From Macrolepiota albuminosa (lineage: Eukaryota; Basidiomycota; Agaricomycetes; Agaricales; Agaricaceae): 64,000 nucleotides of DNA. Made by a program: the position numbers and the translations under genes. Below the pieces are notes generated by a model. The model was not told the DNA's origin. It did not search any database and saw nothing but the letters and a program-made list of their open reading frames with translations. Below, piece by piece: positions 11,075-22,063 of this stretch; the stretch's first letter is position 1, and every line of letters begins with the position of its first letter. The DNA is taken from the NCBI GenBank assembly GCA_027475525.1, contig JAMWFC010000049.1, positions 4,014,947 through 4,078,946 of the forward strand. The letters run 5' to 3'.

Positions 11075-13202
11075 GGAATTGTTGGATGTCTTGTGGCAGC
11101 AGTACTGGTGGGAGGAGCAATTCTGTGCTTGGGTATTTCCCCCTCAATGGTGCGTCAGCAGGGTTGTCCTTGCTGGGGATGTAGGACGTGTGTATGGTGC
11201 CTGACGCACCTGCCGCCTCAAGAAATGTGTGTAATCTCTTGAAGACCCCATTGACTGCCGTGTTTCTGCTCCTCCCATTCCACCATCCCTCAATGACCCC
11301 CTTATTGTCACCGTAGACCCTCTGGTGGTGCCCTGTGCCTCCCATCTGGAGGATTGAGTGCACGAGGAGCTCAAAACCGACTGCCTCTGCCCACTGTATG
11401 TCACGTTTGCCATTGAGCGTCCTCCAATCTGGGATAAGTCTCCAGGCACGCCAGCGGCCACCAATGACAACACCGATGCCAATCCCTGAGCTTGCATCGG
11501 AGAATGCTCCGAGGTCATAGACTGTGGCCGGAGCTGGAATTGGCCTGCAAGCCCTGGATTGAAGGGTGGTGCACCACCATGCCAGATCCTGTGTAAGTCC
11601 CCGTGTACTGTGGTGTGGTACATGCGGGCTATTACTACCTGTGGAGAGCATCCCCTCCAATTTGGTAAGGTATGCTCGTCCTGCCGGAAAAACAAGGGAG
11701 GCATGTAGGAGCTTACCATAGAGCTTTTGAACCTCCCTGAAAACATGAGTAGGGGAAGAATTCCATTCTTCAATTGCTCGCAGGTACTTTTCTGCCTTGC
11801 CTTCTCCCAGCCCAACCATTCTATCTTCAAGATCCCATGAGAGTCCGATGAAGGTATTTTTTGTTGCAAAAGGCCTGTCCTTAGTTTTTTCCCATGGGAT
11901 TCCAAGTGTTCTGGATATCCGGTCGATGTCATCCACACTATATGAGAACTCGTCGTTACCTTCCTGCTGTTGGATGCACACCGGAAAGGTGCAGTCCTCA
12001 TCAAACTCTTCCACTGTCTCATCTTCAAACTCAAAGCCTCCATACCATAATCTGCCTCCTGCTTGATGCGGGCCCCGGTGCTTAATGTCTTCGTGCCATT
12101 GAGACCTCCGTTTATTGTAGTCTTTGATGTAGTCTTTCTTAATCCTGAAAAACATGTGGTCATCGACCCATCTTGTAATCGGACCAATTCCATGACATCG
12201 CATAATATCCAATGCAGCATCAGCCAGTTGCCCATACCCTCCTGCTGATGGCGAGGCTCCGAAACACAAGAAAGTGTCAATACAGAACTTGTCCTCTCCG
12301 ACTCGTACCACTGTTGCTGGCCATTGTGAGCTATGCAGTGGTATAGTCCTATATGCCTCCGACACATCTCTGACTGCTGCCTGAGATCCTGGCGGAAGTC
12401 TTGAGATAATGAGTGCAACCACCTTAAAAGTTCCCCATGTGCAGGAAAAGCGTTCTGCCTCAACGTTGGCATTGATTGATGAGTTGGGGTACTCTCCTGA
12501 TGGTGTTCGGGGAAAAGACATGTTCTGAATAATTCAAAAGGAGCCTGGAGTCGATTTTGGAATGATTGAAATTGGAGAAGTCTGAAAAGGTCCAATGACT
12601 CCCTCCAATGTTTTGTGTGAGCAAGGTCCAATATATCTCCCCTTTTTGATTTCTGTTTTGACAGCTTCCTCAAAAACTCCTTTAAATTCCTCAGCTGAGC
12701 TTGAGTTCGGGGGGACCTGTGTGGTGCAGATCCGTGGTAGGTCGAAAATAAACCCTCGCTCAAGCCCATTTGGGATGTGAGGATACTTATAGAGAATACC
12801 TGCCCAACGCAGTTCTTGCCTCCAAACCTCTGGCTTGTAAGGGCACACGTCAGAGAGCTTTCTGTGCATGAGGACATGTCTGAGCTCCATGGGCCCGAGA
12901 CCGACATCCTGAGCAAAAATGTCTTTTGTCATGTGATTGGCAGCATCCCTGCTCGCGTTGCCAGTCTCCACACACTCCTTGTCCATCGCGCATGACAAGG
13001 GCACGGTTGACTCTTTCTGCCAGGGTCTGAAAGGCATTGTCCCAGGTTCGAGTTCTGTTGCACTCGACAACCTGGTGGGGGTCGTGGCCAAGGCATACAG
13101 CGCAGACGGCCAATGTCTTGAATGTGCTGTTGCGAAAACCCCTTCCTTGCCTGTTGTGTGGCAACTTGCTCCGTCTACTGGTCCTATAGAAGTCGACCCC
13201 AT
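10884..13202 (-). CDS. reverse transcriptase-RNase H of the Ngaro element, one in-frame stop
   Basis: One continuous phase from ATG 13202 to 10884 interrupted by a single TGA at 12534-12536. The N-terminal part contains FIFDLPRICTTQVPPN and ISIIPKSTPGSF; the stop falls in the next codon, before IIQNMSFPR, where relatives carry a basic residue, so a CGA to TGA change is likely. Then come RT motifs DVSEAYRTIPLH, FGASPSAGGYGQLADA and the catalytic WVDDHMFF, in which the usual aromatic-x-Asp-Asp core is intact. RNase H follows: LGAFSDASSGIGIGVVI, the acidic ERVYGDNKGVIEGW site and YIPSKDNPADAPLRG. It copies the element RNA into cDNA. It overlaps gag in another frame, so expression by frameshift or reinitiation is implied. 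Apart from the stop it is intact. Confidence 0.85.
12534..12536 (-). other. premature TGA in the Ngaro RT
   Basis: Same reading phase on both sides, and the flanking text forms an uninterrupted RT block (KSTPGSF, stop, IIQNMSFPR). It is the only break in the RT-RNase H frame and has the form of a C-to-T change in CGA. Confidence 0.8.
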
Positions 13203-14544
13203 GGCCCGTGTGCCTCTCCCATGACGGTGTGCTGCGGCGCCTGCGTTGTTGCCTGCTCAATGGACTTCTGGAGCACTTGGTGCGTCCTCGTGCAAATTCT
13301 CTAGCTTCGAGCAGGGCTACCCTCTTGAGCTATTAATGTGTCATAGTATCCCAAACATTTATTGGTCGTGGCAATGCGTGGCAGTACATTATGTGACAGG
13401 ACGTTGTAAGGGACGTGTAGCATAGTAGCAGCGCAATAAAGTATGTGCATCGGGACGTTGTAAGGGGACGTGTGGCATGGAGATGTGTGGCCAAAACATC
13501 ATACCATAACATGCAGCAAGGCATTGTCAGGTGCAGCGGTGGTGTGGCATATGTTCATTGAGCATGCATTCAGGGTGGTTATATCGTGTGTGGAGGAGAT
13601 CATGGCCTGGTCAGTACGAATCTCACTAGGACTCGGATGAAGCTCACCAAACTGTCTCGCTCTCTGTCCTTACGCCTTCTATCTTCCCTGTAAACCTCTT
13701 CTTGAGTTCTTGCCAACACTGTCTCATCAAGGATGCTGATATCCCAAGCTCCACTTGGTGAGCCTATGGCTTGATGCCATGCTTGCCGCTGCTCATCCTG
13801 ATATAAGAGCAGGGCTTCCGTGTCCAGAGGGTCTGGTGATGACCAATAGGGATGGGACTGAAGTCTGCCCCAGAAGTTGGCAAGCATCGTAATACGCTGC
13901 TCGGTCCAGGCAGCCGCCTCCATCACAAACAGTATCCTCCTAACTGCCATCGTGAAGTCGTCCCATGTCAGTAGTCTGTCTGGCACCACAGACTTTGACT
14001 CTTTGGCTGCAGCTGCTGGTATCAAATCGACTTTGCCATCCCTGCCTGCTACTGCGACCATCGTGTCTTCGTCCACTGTCATGTCCATCGCCCTCGCATG
14101 CTTCAAGCCCGCGTTTGTGAAATACCAAAGTTCAACGTATAGCTCCTTCTGAAGTTTCGACATCGCGTACCGGGATGCGATTTCAACTGGCACGGCAGGC
14201 GGGGGGTGCATGGGGATGTCTAGGTACTTCAGTCTATTCTTCTTTCCTTCCTCACCTGCAGCAGCCCTCTCCTCTTGGGCCCTAGCCTCTGCCTCTCTCT
14301 CTCTGGACTGTTCTTCTGCGCAGGCTCTGTCAGCATCTCTCTGCTCCTGCTCCCTCATTTGTGCATCCCAGATCGCACACTCCACTTGGTTCGTGGTGTT
14401 CCATACTTGAGTCATCATTACACAAGCCGTTGCGTTGTCTACGTCCTCATTTGCCTCGCGCATGGCTGCTCGGGCTCCTGCGAAAACTTCTGACACGAAG
14501 TCTGGGCACGCCCGATTGTGTGGGTTGACGTCCGGTACATCCAT
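12850..14544 (-). CDS. gag of the Ngaro element with an intron-like gap
   Basis: The frame runs from ATG 14544 (MDVPDVNPHNRACPDFV) through an Ala/Glu/Arg-rich coiled region to codon TTG ending at 13648. It then has an intron-like gap and resumes in the same codon phase at 13329 (LKRVALLEAREFARG). The C-terminal part (13260-12850) holds two metal-binding clusters: CAVCLGHDPHQVVEC, and CGDWQREQGCCQSHDKRH continuing FCSGC..HGAQTCPH, a CCCH-like finger found in nucleocapsid parts of basidiomycete tyrosine-recombinase retroelements. It would package the element RNA. The last ~350 nt overlap the RT frame. Without removal of the gap the frame stops at 13600. Confidence 0.7.
13330..13647 (-). other. 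318-nt intron or insertion inside Ngaro gag
   Basis: On the coding strand this begins GTGAGC after TTG and ends ATTAATAG before CTCAAG, a good GT..AG intron. Removing it keeps phase 0 exactly (298 full codons precede it). It contains two imperfect copies of GGGACGTTGTAAGG followed by GACGTGT and has stops in the gag frame. Spliceosomal introns are unexpected in retroelements because splicing would delete them each cycle, so a recent insertion is an alternative. Confidence 0.6.
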
Positions 14545-14587
14545 AACTCTGTATTGTGTTTAGGATCCTACTTTTAGCTGATCTCTT

Positions 14588-14739
14588 GCAAAAGGAATCT
14601 TATCTGGGTCTATGTGCACTGTGAGCAGCTTTCACGATGGCGGCGAGCGCAGAAAATTGTTGCTCGCCCCTGAGGCTGACTCATCACATAGACCCTATTC
14701 TCGGATCGCCCTTGTATCTCAGTCTTTCCGAGAAGGTCA
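14588..14739 (-). repeat. Ngaro A1 repeat (5' terminal on the element strand)
   Basis: This 152-bp copy is nearly identical to 9313-9464. It is the left terminal part of the element as read on the minus strand, 43 bases upstream of the gag ATG. Confidence 0.85.
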
Positions 14740-14916
14740 ACTATGCAGTGGGATCAATCAAGTTTATTGTTTATTCTTCAACCCTGTGAATACACCTTTG
14801 ACTTTCCACTTACAATTCCTGCTTTTGTGCCAGAAAAAAACACTCAAAAAACAAGTAAAGGTCTGTATAAGCCGTCTTACTGTATACTGGATCTGGCCCT
14901 GACTTGGCTCTTTTAG

Positions 14917-17900
14917 ATGCAACTTCTTACGGAGTATTCAAGTCACCCACCTTCACCCTCGTCCTTGCCCTCACCTAATCCTAACTCCACTGTTCTGTAT
15001 GATGATGCAGAACATGGAAATGCTAGCTGTGATGTACACATGCCTAATCTGTATGAAGATACAGAGTGTAAGGATGCCAGTGGCGACGTACACCTACAAG
15101 ATCCACAGCTCAGCAACCCTACTTATTATAGGCCTATACCCATCTATGAATATCCTTACCTCAAGCAAATGGGGGGTGGTCCTGCCAAATCAGTACCCAG
15201 CTCAGCCTCTTGGAATTTTCGTCAACATATTCCATTAACTCCACTGGGTTCTAATACCCCAGAAGGCCGCAACTTTGCTTGCTGCCATGCTGAAACAGTT
15301 CCTTCTCCTTCCCACCATGCTGAGACAGTTCCTTCTCCTTCTCAGCGTGTCAATACCTCGACACAGGAATTTCTCAACGGTCTTGATAATGAAGTTGTCG
15401 CCTCCTTAGCATGTGATCATTTTTCAAGCTTCTCTTTGGATGCCTCACCTCAGACCACCCCCACTCACAATGAGTTCGCTGATTCTATTGAAGATCAAGA
15501 CAGCCCTAGTACTGGTACTGTCAAACAGGATCACGTCCTTGTTAATGGCCAAAAACCCTCGCTCTTGGAACAGTTTTACATGGCCGGTGAATTCGAGCCA
15601 CTTGATTTATTACATGGTCCTGCTGCACAACGTACTGCCACTCCAACCTCCACACTTGCCAGCAGTGACACCTCTAATCCATTCATTCAAAAACCTACTA
15701 TCACTCAAGCACTACTGCCTCACTCTAATCAATCTGTTGGTTTATCTACTCCATCCTCGAAGCATTCTTTGAATCAAACCATGCCTGAAGGTCGGCCATC
15801 CAATGCTGATTTCTGCCAGTGCCAAGAGAGCTTTGCACGCATTGAAGCACTATTTGCTGAGCTTAGCGGTTTATTAAGTCGACCCACGTCCCAGATTAAA
15901 AAGTGGTTCTATTTGGGCCTGAAGGGCTCTAGGAACAAGAACTGCTGGAATCTCTACCAGGCTTATTTTTCTAGACATCGTGAAGAGGAGTTGGTGTGCT
16001 GCGGCCTTGAGGATGGTACAGGTACATAACACTACTTTTGATCATTGTTATTCATCCCTGATAACTAATACAGATGCTGACTGTTGGCCGAGCTTTCAAG
16101 AAAAGTGGGGTGACTCTACAGAGGCCATGCTACAGGCGGGGCTTGACCTTGACCGTATTGTGACTAAGAAGGAAACTCTTCAACAATGTGCTCGACTTTT
16201 TCAAAAGCACTGCACCAAGGTTGAAAAACTTGTGAGTTAATTTTGTTATTTTGTATTTCAGATTCTCATTGTAATTTTAGAATCAAGAAGGCTCTGAACA
16301 CCACTTTCAGACATTCACTATTACAGTTGGTGACTGCCTTCAGGAGGACCAAGGCCTTGGGGCTATCATTGCCACCTCAGGCTTGACAGGTGTATGAATC
16401 GGACCAACTTTACATACAGAAATATTGCTAATATATGTCTAGTTTGTCACAAATTGTCTCAAGCTTGATGAGGCTACTATGTTGGGCTTGGTCAAATGCG
16501 AAGCCTAGTGAGTAATATATATATATTTTGAGTGTTCACCTGTTCTAAATATGTAACTCAGTAATGCGGTGGCGGAGAAGATTGTTGCAGAGGATGTTGA
16601 TCCTAAGCAGCTCATTGACGATCTCAACAAAGTCTTTGACTCTTTGGAAGCTGAACTCAAACCTCCACCTGATGCTCCTGCTGAGGAACAAGATGACAAC
16701 AACGACGCATCTATGGAGGATGACTCAAATGTGATCTCTGGCTGCAAGAAACATTTAATCACAATGCTTAGTAAGTATTCTTGACATTATCTACAGACAT
16801 GGTACATTAAATGCCGTTAATTCAGAGACTGCTACTGAGGCTGTCGGTCAACGGTGGACTGGTGATCGGCTGCCCTGGACCACTCTGCCTAATTACCTTG
16901 TTGCAATCTCTCATATCGTCACTGGATGGCCTCTGAGCTGTGCAATGCCAAACAAAACAATGAAGCCCAAGAAGGGCAAACAAGGTATCAAAGACCTTGG
17001 CAATAAAGATGGGCGTTTTCTCTTGACCGCGCTTCAAAATGGAGACCTCAAAATTGTCAAGGCGGATCTTGAGAAGCTCAAGAAGGACGAGATCGCTCTG
17101 ATTACTACTGCTGAGCCTACAATGTACAATGCCCCCACTGTTCACTCCCAAGCTGTTTTTGCCAGTGGAAAAACGTGGATCGGCAAATCTGCCCCCATAA
17201 GCACCGCACTTACCTGTGTTAAATACAAGAAGAAAGCAGTTATTGAGATCCAGTCCGACAGCAAGCCAGATGTTATCCCACCTGCCACAGCCAAGAAGAG
17301 TAAATCCGACCTTCCTCCTGTCTCAAAGAAGCAGCTGCGTCCTGTCTATTCCATTAGCAGTGACTCTGATGAGCTCCCACCTGCGCCGACTCGGAATGAG
17401 CCACTTTCTTCTGCTCAGACTGCCCCTTCTATAGACAATACTCAGCCTCCTCCAACTCTATTGACACAGCAGCCACTGCTCAAGCAGCATGCTGCTACTG
17501 TTGAGGCTGACTCCGACCTCAATAATTCTTTGCCACGTAAAAAGATAGCACCACTCCCTCCATCCCACCATGTCCAACAAGCTCCAAAAAAGCGTGTTGC
17601 AATTATTTCAAGTGACACTGAGGACGATGAAGTTTCTGACAGCAAGAAGCGGCCCCGCCTCTCCCCATCTGACACCTATGAAGACCCCGTTGGCTCTGGT
17701 GACGACTACATCAATGATTGCACTGACAAGTCTGACAGTGGATTCGTATTAACTCTTCGTACCCACTGTAATCAAGCCGCCAAGGGCAAGAGGGGCAATG
17801 CTGCAAAGAGTAGTGCCAGCAGGGCTAGAGGAAACACTCGAATGAATACTCGGAATGTCCAGACAAACACTGTGACTCCAACAAGCACCGCAACTTTGAA

Positions 17901-19604
17901 GAACACCACGACTCAGGCAGACACTGCGACACTAGCTGCAGCTACTTCCCCTCCACCTCCCAACCCCACCATCGCTACTAAAGGGTCTAGCAGGTCCCAA
18001 TCGGGTGGTAAGCCTGTCTCGGCAGCCCCTGCAGGTCCTATTCCCCCTATCCAGCATAAACAGCCTGTAGCAGACAACAAACAGAGTGCTCAATCTGCTC
18101 TTCCCAGCATGGACCCAGTCCCTGCTGCAACTGCGTCATCAAACGATGGCTTTTTCCCTCATCTGGCTGCCAGCACCAAAGCAGCACCAAAAAGAAAGCC
18201 ATTGGCCTCTAGTGATCCACAGCCAGCTATCAGCCATCCTAAAACTGGACAAGATGTTGTCAATAGCTTCCCTCCATTGTGTAGTCGGTCAACAGTTGGT
18301 CAGCCTGCACTAGTCACCAGCACTGAAAATGGTCTTTCTCCTCCCCCCCATCAGCCAACCGAGAGCAACATGCAGTCAAACAAAACTGCAACGCCATTAC
18401 CTCACCCTCCATTCCCAGAACCTGGGCAATTTGACACTGCGATGGAAGAAGCCAACGATTACCTTGCACAGAACTATGATGCACAATTCGACACAGAGGA
18501 GTACTGTCAGGTTCCGCTGAGTCGGGGGCTTTCCGGGAAAGCAACGCCCTTACAATGCGGACTTGATCTACGAATACTCGGGTGTCTGGAACTTCCGGGG
18601 CTAGGACTCCGGGGTTCAAGACAAGGACAGGGGTAATCCCGGGATAGGGGACTAGAGTCCGGGGGTTTTGGGTTGGAGGTAACTGAGGTTAGAGGGGGTC
18701 GAGTCGTGAACCGGAGGTTCTAAGACGAGACCAAGTTAGTAAATCAAGAGTCGCGAAGTGCGTACCAAAACTTAGAGCACGCGAATACTTAGGCGTGCCA
18801 GTCGAAGCGTACCAATCAAGGCGTACCAGTCAAGCAAAAGGGCATGCAATAACCAAAGTAAAGCAAGTAACAGTGTATGTAATATCAAGACTACCCAATA
18901 CAACAGGGAGCTACGCTATAAGTACTACGGGGCCAGGTCTCGGGGTTCTGGGGTGTCTGGGATGGGTTCCAGGGGTCATTGAGTAGCGGCAGGGGCTGCA
19001 TACCAGGATCGCGCGTGTGGGGTGCACAATCAATTGGCGCGGATGGAGCCATGATGCGTGATGCGCGATGGCCGGGAACGAGTCGTGTGATCCGATCGTT
19101 GATCAGGGCTGGTGGCAGCTGATGGCGGTCCTTGACGCGCATGATGGCGGTGTCGGCGGTCGTGATGGCGGGGCGTGTCCTGTGGGGTCGGAGGGAGGGT
19201 CCCAGATGGTGTTCCGGGGGTGTCCCAGGGTGGGCCTGGAGGGGAGGGGTCGTGACAAGTACGATGACAGGGATTATATTATGGACTCTGGATACATGAA
19301 CTACAAGGCTCACAATGCTCCCATTCCTGTGCCAGCTTACAACCCTTGTCCACGCTATTCACGTGTCTCTTCTCGAGGTCAGCAGAGGTATGCTCGCCAC
19401 CAATATCCACAGGGGGGCATGCAATACCCAGTTCCATCTCAAGCACTCCACCCACATCCTTCTGCCATGCGCTATCACCCACAGCATGGTCCTCCACGTG
19501 GTCACAGCATGTCCAATGCTGGTCCCTCCCGTGTACCTGCCCCGCCCCGTAATCAGACATTCCACCACATACAGCGACCAGTACTGGTATGGGCAGGAGG
19601 ATGA
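14917..19604 (+). pseudogene. unrecognised multi-exon fungal gene split by a solo LTR
   Basis: Exon one (ATG 14917 to about 16021) is Ser/Pro/Thr-rich with a direct repeat at 15288-15340 (AETVPSPSHH / AETVPSPSQR). Exons at about 16074-16231, 16281-16391, 16441-16510, 16561-16768 and from about 16826 show clean GT..AG joins. They encode WPSFQEKWGDSTEAMLQAGL, FQTFTITVGDCLQEDQGLG and VTGWPLSCAMPNKTMKPKKG. The last exon continues as a long Lys/Ser/Pro-rich disordered region with acidic and NLS-like patches to 18504, where a solo LTR interrupts it. The coding phase resumes exactly after the LTR (DDRDYIMDSGYMNYK) and ends in a His/Pro/Gln-rich tail at 19604. I recognise no domain; the layout resembles large families of Agaricomycete proteins of unknown function. 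Exon one may start upstream, since TTTTAG precedes the ATG. The LTR adds stops and probably truncates the product. Confidence 0.5.
18505..19257. mobile_element. solo LTR, 753 bp, target duplication AGTAC
   Basis: Starts TGTCAGG and ends CGTGACA, flanked by AGTAC at 18500-18504 and 19258-19262. Related copies lie at 48337-49120, 40508-40916 and 63505-64000. This is the least decayed copy and keeps many CpG sites. No internal region of its parent element is in the window. Confidence 0.9.
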
Positions 19605-20016
19605 AAATGTAGATTCTGATATGCTGGGTTAGAGGACTTACGTGCATCTTGGTTGTTGCAAAAGTAGTGCTTTGTTTGCTGCCGCTACCTCTTGGACTTA
19701 CATGCTTCTTGGTCGTTGCATAGTGCATTGTTTGATGACTCTCGCTGTTGCTACTTCTTGATATCTTGCTAGTATTATACAAAAAATATTCCAATATAAT
19801 ATATGTTTTTATATCATAACAAACGGTCTTGTTATTCTCAAAAATCTCTTGACCTCAAGCTCTTGACCTTGTCAGTTCTCAAACTCTCTACTGCTTGACC
19901 AACCATGCTACTGACCTCAAACTTTGAGTCCTTAAACCAGGCCCGATCTGGATCTCAATCGTCCATTCTGTGTTGTTAGGGTACTTGCTGTCTAGTCCAA
20001 TAACCCCCCTAACATC
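19605..20016. other. no gene; short spaced duplication
   Basis: Contains a roughly 27-bp motif (GGACTTACGTGCATCTTGG) repeated about 60 bp later near 19693 with small changes. Nothing else is recognisable. Confidence 0.4.
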
Positions 20017-21430
20017 TCACACACAACAGGAGCCTCCGCTTTGAAGATAAGCGTGATGAATATAAATGTCATAAGCCAAGTATACTGGAAAGTTATCACC
20101 AAAATCGTGTCTGTGTTGAATACAATCATAGTGTTGCTTGAAAGAATCGGCAATGGCCTGAGCAGTCGGACCACCAATGATGCCCTCCGGACCTGCCTTA
20201 AAGCAGTGGCGGATGACCCAAACTAAGGTCTGGGAAGCTTGCATAAATTCGTAGGCAGTCAAAAACCGTTTCTTGCAGAAGAAACCTGAAGTTCACCTGA
20301 TGCGGACAGGGAGAAAGCAGAATCACTGTGCTGGTTGGATGAAGTCAACGGGTGATGACATGCCACGTTAGTAAGGAGATCAAGAGGAACGTATACCGGC
20401 CAACCCAAATTGAAAACACGTTGAATACGCAAAGGGATAGGCATGACATTAGGGTCAAGCTCGGCAGCCGAACTAGGCGGGAATCTCAAAAGAGGGCATG
20501 AACCAGTTGATGTGGCTGTAGTAATGGCTGAAAAGGCCGGTGCAGAAATGGGCGTAACATTATGTACACCGGGCATGCCAGGCCCAGGGTTTGTAGAAGA
20601 AGCGGACGTAAAGCCGACCAAAGCACCTTCAGGCTGAAGACTAGGCTGAACTGCCTGAAATGAGGAAGGTGGATGCCCCACACTGGAAGAAGGTGGAGCT
20701 TGTGTAACATGAGAACTGTAAGTCCTCAAAAGCTCTGTAAGTTCAGCACGGGAAAGCGTAATAGTGTCTGGAGGAAGGGACAAAGAGGAAGGAGGGAAGG
20801 AGCATGTGTCACTGAATTCAAAGGGAGAGGCACTCCAGGCGTGGACAATAAAGGTAGCGCAGGAGGTAAAGGAGTGGCAGAAGGAGCCTGTATGACATCA
20901 GCGGAAGAATAAGGGAAGGATGAAACATCCCGGGCAGAAGAAGTAGGAAAGGATGGAACATCTTGTGTTGAGAAACTCTGGGGAATGCTAGTCTGAATGG
21001 GAGATTGCACGGGACTTGGCAGCGGGTGAACTGAAGCCAGGGGAGGGTAGGTCACAAGGGAAGGTTGCGCAGAGGGATGCTGAGGGACAGCTGAGGGGCG
21101 GGAAGGGGTGTGAGGCAGAGTGACTGGAGCGAGCAAAATAGGCAAAGCTCGACCAGGGGAGAGTGACGTTGTTTGAATAGGCTGAAAGGTCTCTGGAGGC
21201 AAAGTTGAAGAAGGGCATAAAGTCCGCGGAACCGGCAAGGTGGTCCGAGGAGCAGTGACATGGTGACTCTGATCCGGGACAGTTTCCAGATGAACAGTCA
21301 CTGCCAAACCAGGAGTATACGCATCGGAACATGTGGGTACAGCATTCTTGCAAACTGAGTCGTCCCCCAAAACTGTCTCGTCAATGTCTTCCACCAAATG
21401 AAGCATGCTACTGGAAGTTGCTTTAGTCAC
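20017..21430 (-). pseudogene. gag-like or transposon-associated hypothetical protein, frameshifted
   Basis: Three overlapping minus-strand frames join into one product: a Pro/Ser/Thr-rich N-terminal ~220 residues (21430-20726), then LPPDTITLSRAELTELLRTY to GWPVYVPLDLLTNVACHHPL (20783-20259), then FMQASQTLVWVIRHCFKAGP and FPVYLAYDIYIHHAYL (20262-20017). The second and third blocks (YVPLDLLT, AFSLSASGELQVSS, QASQTLVWVI, YDIYI) follow a pattern I associate with gag-like proteins in mushroom genomes. That is from family memory, not from a motif with a known role. Two frame changes and no good ATG at the start argue for a pseudogene. The strand is supported by continuity across blocks. Confidence 0.45.
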
Positions 21431-21962
21431 TTATCGCATGGTGTGACTGTCAGGGACATCCTTGCCCAGGACGGCAGAGGGAGGGAACCAAGATCTAGTA
21501 CGTGGTCAACCGCTCCTGCCCATAGCAGACATGGCAGCCACTGAGGTAGGGGAAGCCATAGAGGAAATACAAAGTCAGGCTGATTCAAAAACTCTACAAA
21601 TACGGAGAAGATGGAAGTTTCAATACAAGATGTTCGAAGGAAGTGTGACTATGACACTCATCCCAAAACGTGTTTTGCATTCCTACCATTCCTCCTCCCT
21701 GCAAACTTACGTCCCTTATTTACCAGTCTTTTGATAAACCTTAATTTGTTTTTGTATTTAGATAAGCCACCACAGATGCGCCACCCTCAGTCAAACTACA
21801 CATACAGAGTGTGACTGAGGGTGAGGCATCCTTACTTATCTCTACGTATAGTCAGTTGACCTTCTCCTGTAGACTGATTTACCATATCACTCTACAGGTA
21901 ATAATTAGTCAAACTACACATACAGAGTGTGACTGAGGACTGATTTACCATATCACTCTACA
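21431..21962 (+). repeat. probable LTR/leader of the plus-strand Copia relic
   Basis: Non-coding. It ends CTCTACA immediately before a GGTTATTGGCC sequence that looks like a tRNA-half primer site, so 21962 is a plausible LTR end; the LTR start is not resolved. It contains a 12-bp-arm inverted repeat (21782-21793 with 21812-21823, core CCCTCAGTCA) and a duplicated block: GACTGATTTACCATATCACT occurs near 21873 and again near 21938. Confidence 0.5.
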
Positions 21963-21975
21963 GGTTATTGGCCCC
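21963..21975 (+). promoter_or_regulatory. putative primer-binding site of Copia relic
   Basis: GGTTATTGGCCCC directly after the LTR end. It resembles the complement of the anticodon region of initiator Met tRNA, the half-tRNA priming known for Drosophila copia. The match is imperfect. Confidence 0.4.
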
Positions 21976-22063
21976 GTTTGCATTTGCATTTCTTTTTGTA
22001 GAGCCACTCCTCCAAAGACACAAACTCACCACATAACACATACACCCACACACACCATACAAG

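Larger units (their letters stand above)
9048..14739 (-). mobile_element. Ngaro-type tyrosine-recombinase retrotransposon, nearly intact
   Basis: A 5.7-kb element on the minus strand with gag, RT-RNase H and tyrosine recombinase, and no methyltransferase domain between RNase H and recombinase. That is the Ngaro arrangement within the DIRS order. The ends are split direct repeats in the order A1 (14739-14588), ORFs, B1 (9634-9465), A2 (9464-9313), B2 (9217-9048). Such repeats regenerate a circular intermediate that the recombinase inserts without target duplication, and none is seen here. The A2/B1 junction (9464|9465) shows what the joined circle would look like. Oddities: 95 extra bases between A2 and B2, one in-frame TGA in the RT, and an intron-like gap in gag. 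Confidence 0.85.

Noticed and set aside
11144..12916. A long 590-codon minus-strand frame overlapping the Ngaro RT
   Set aside because: It is the shifted-frame shadow of the RT-RNase H gene and has no motif of its own.
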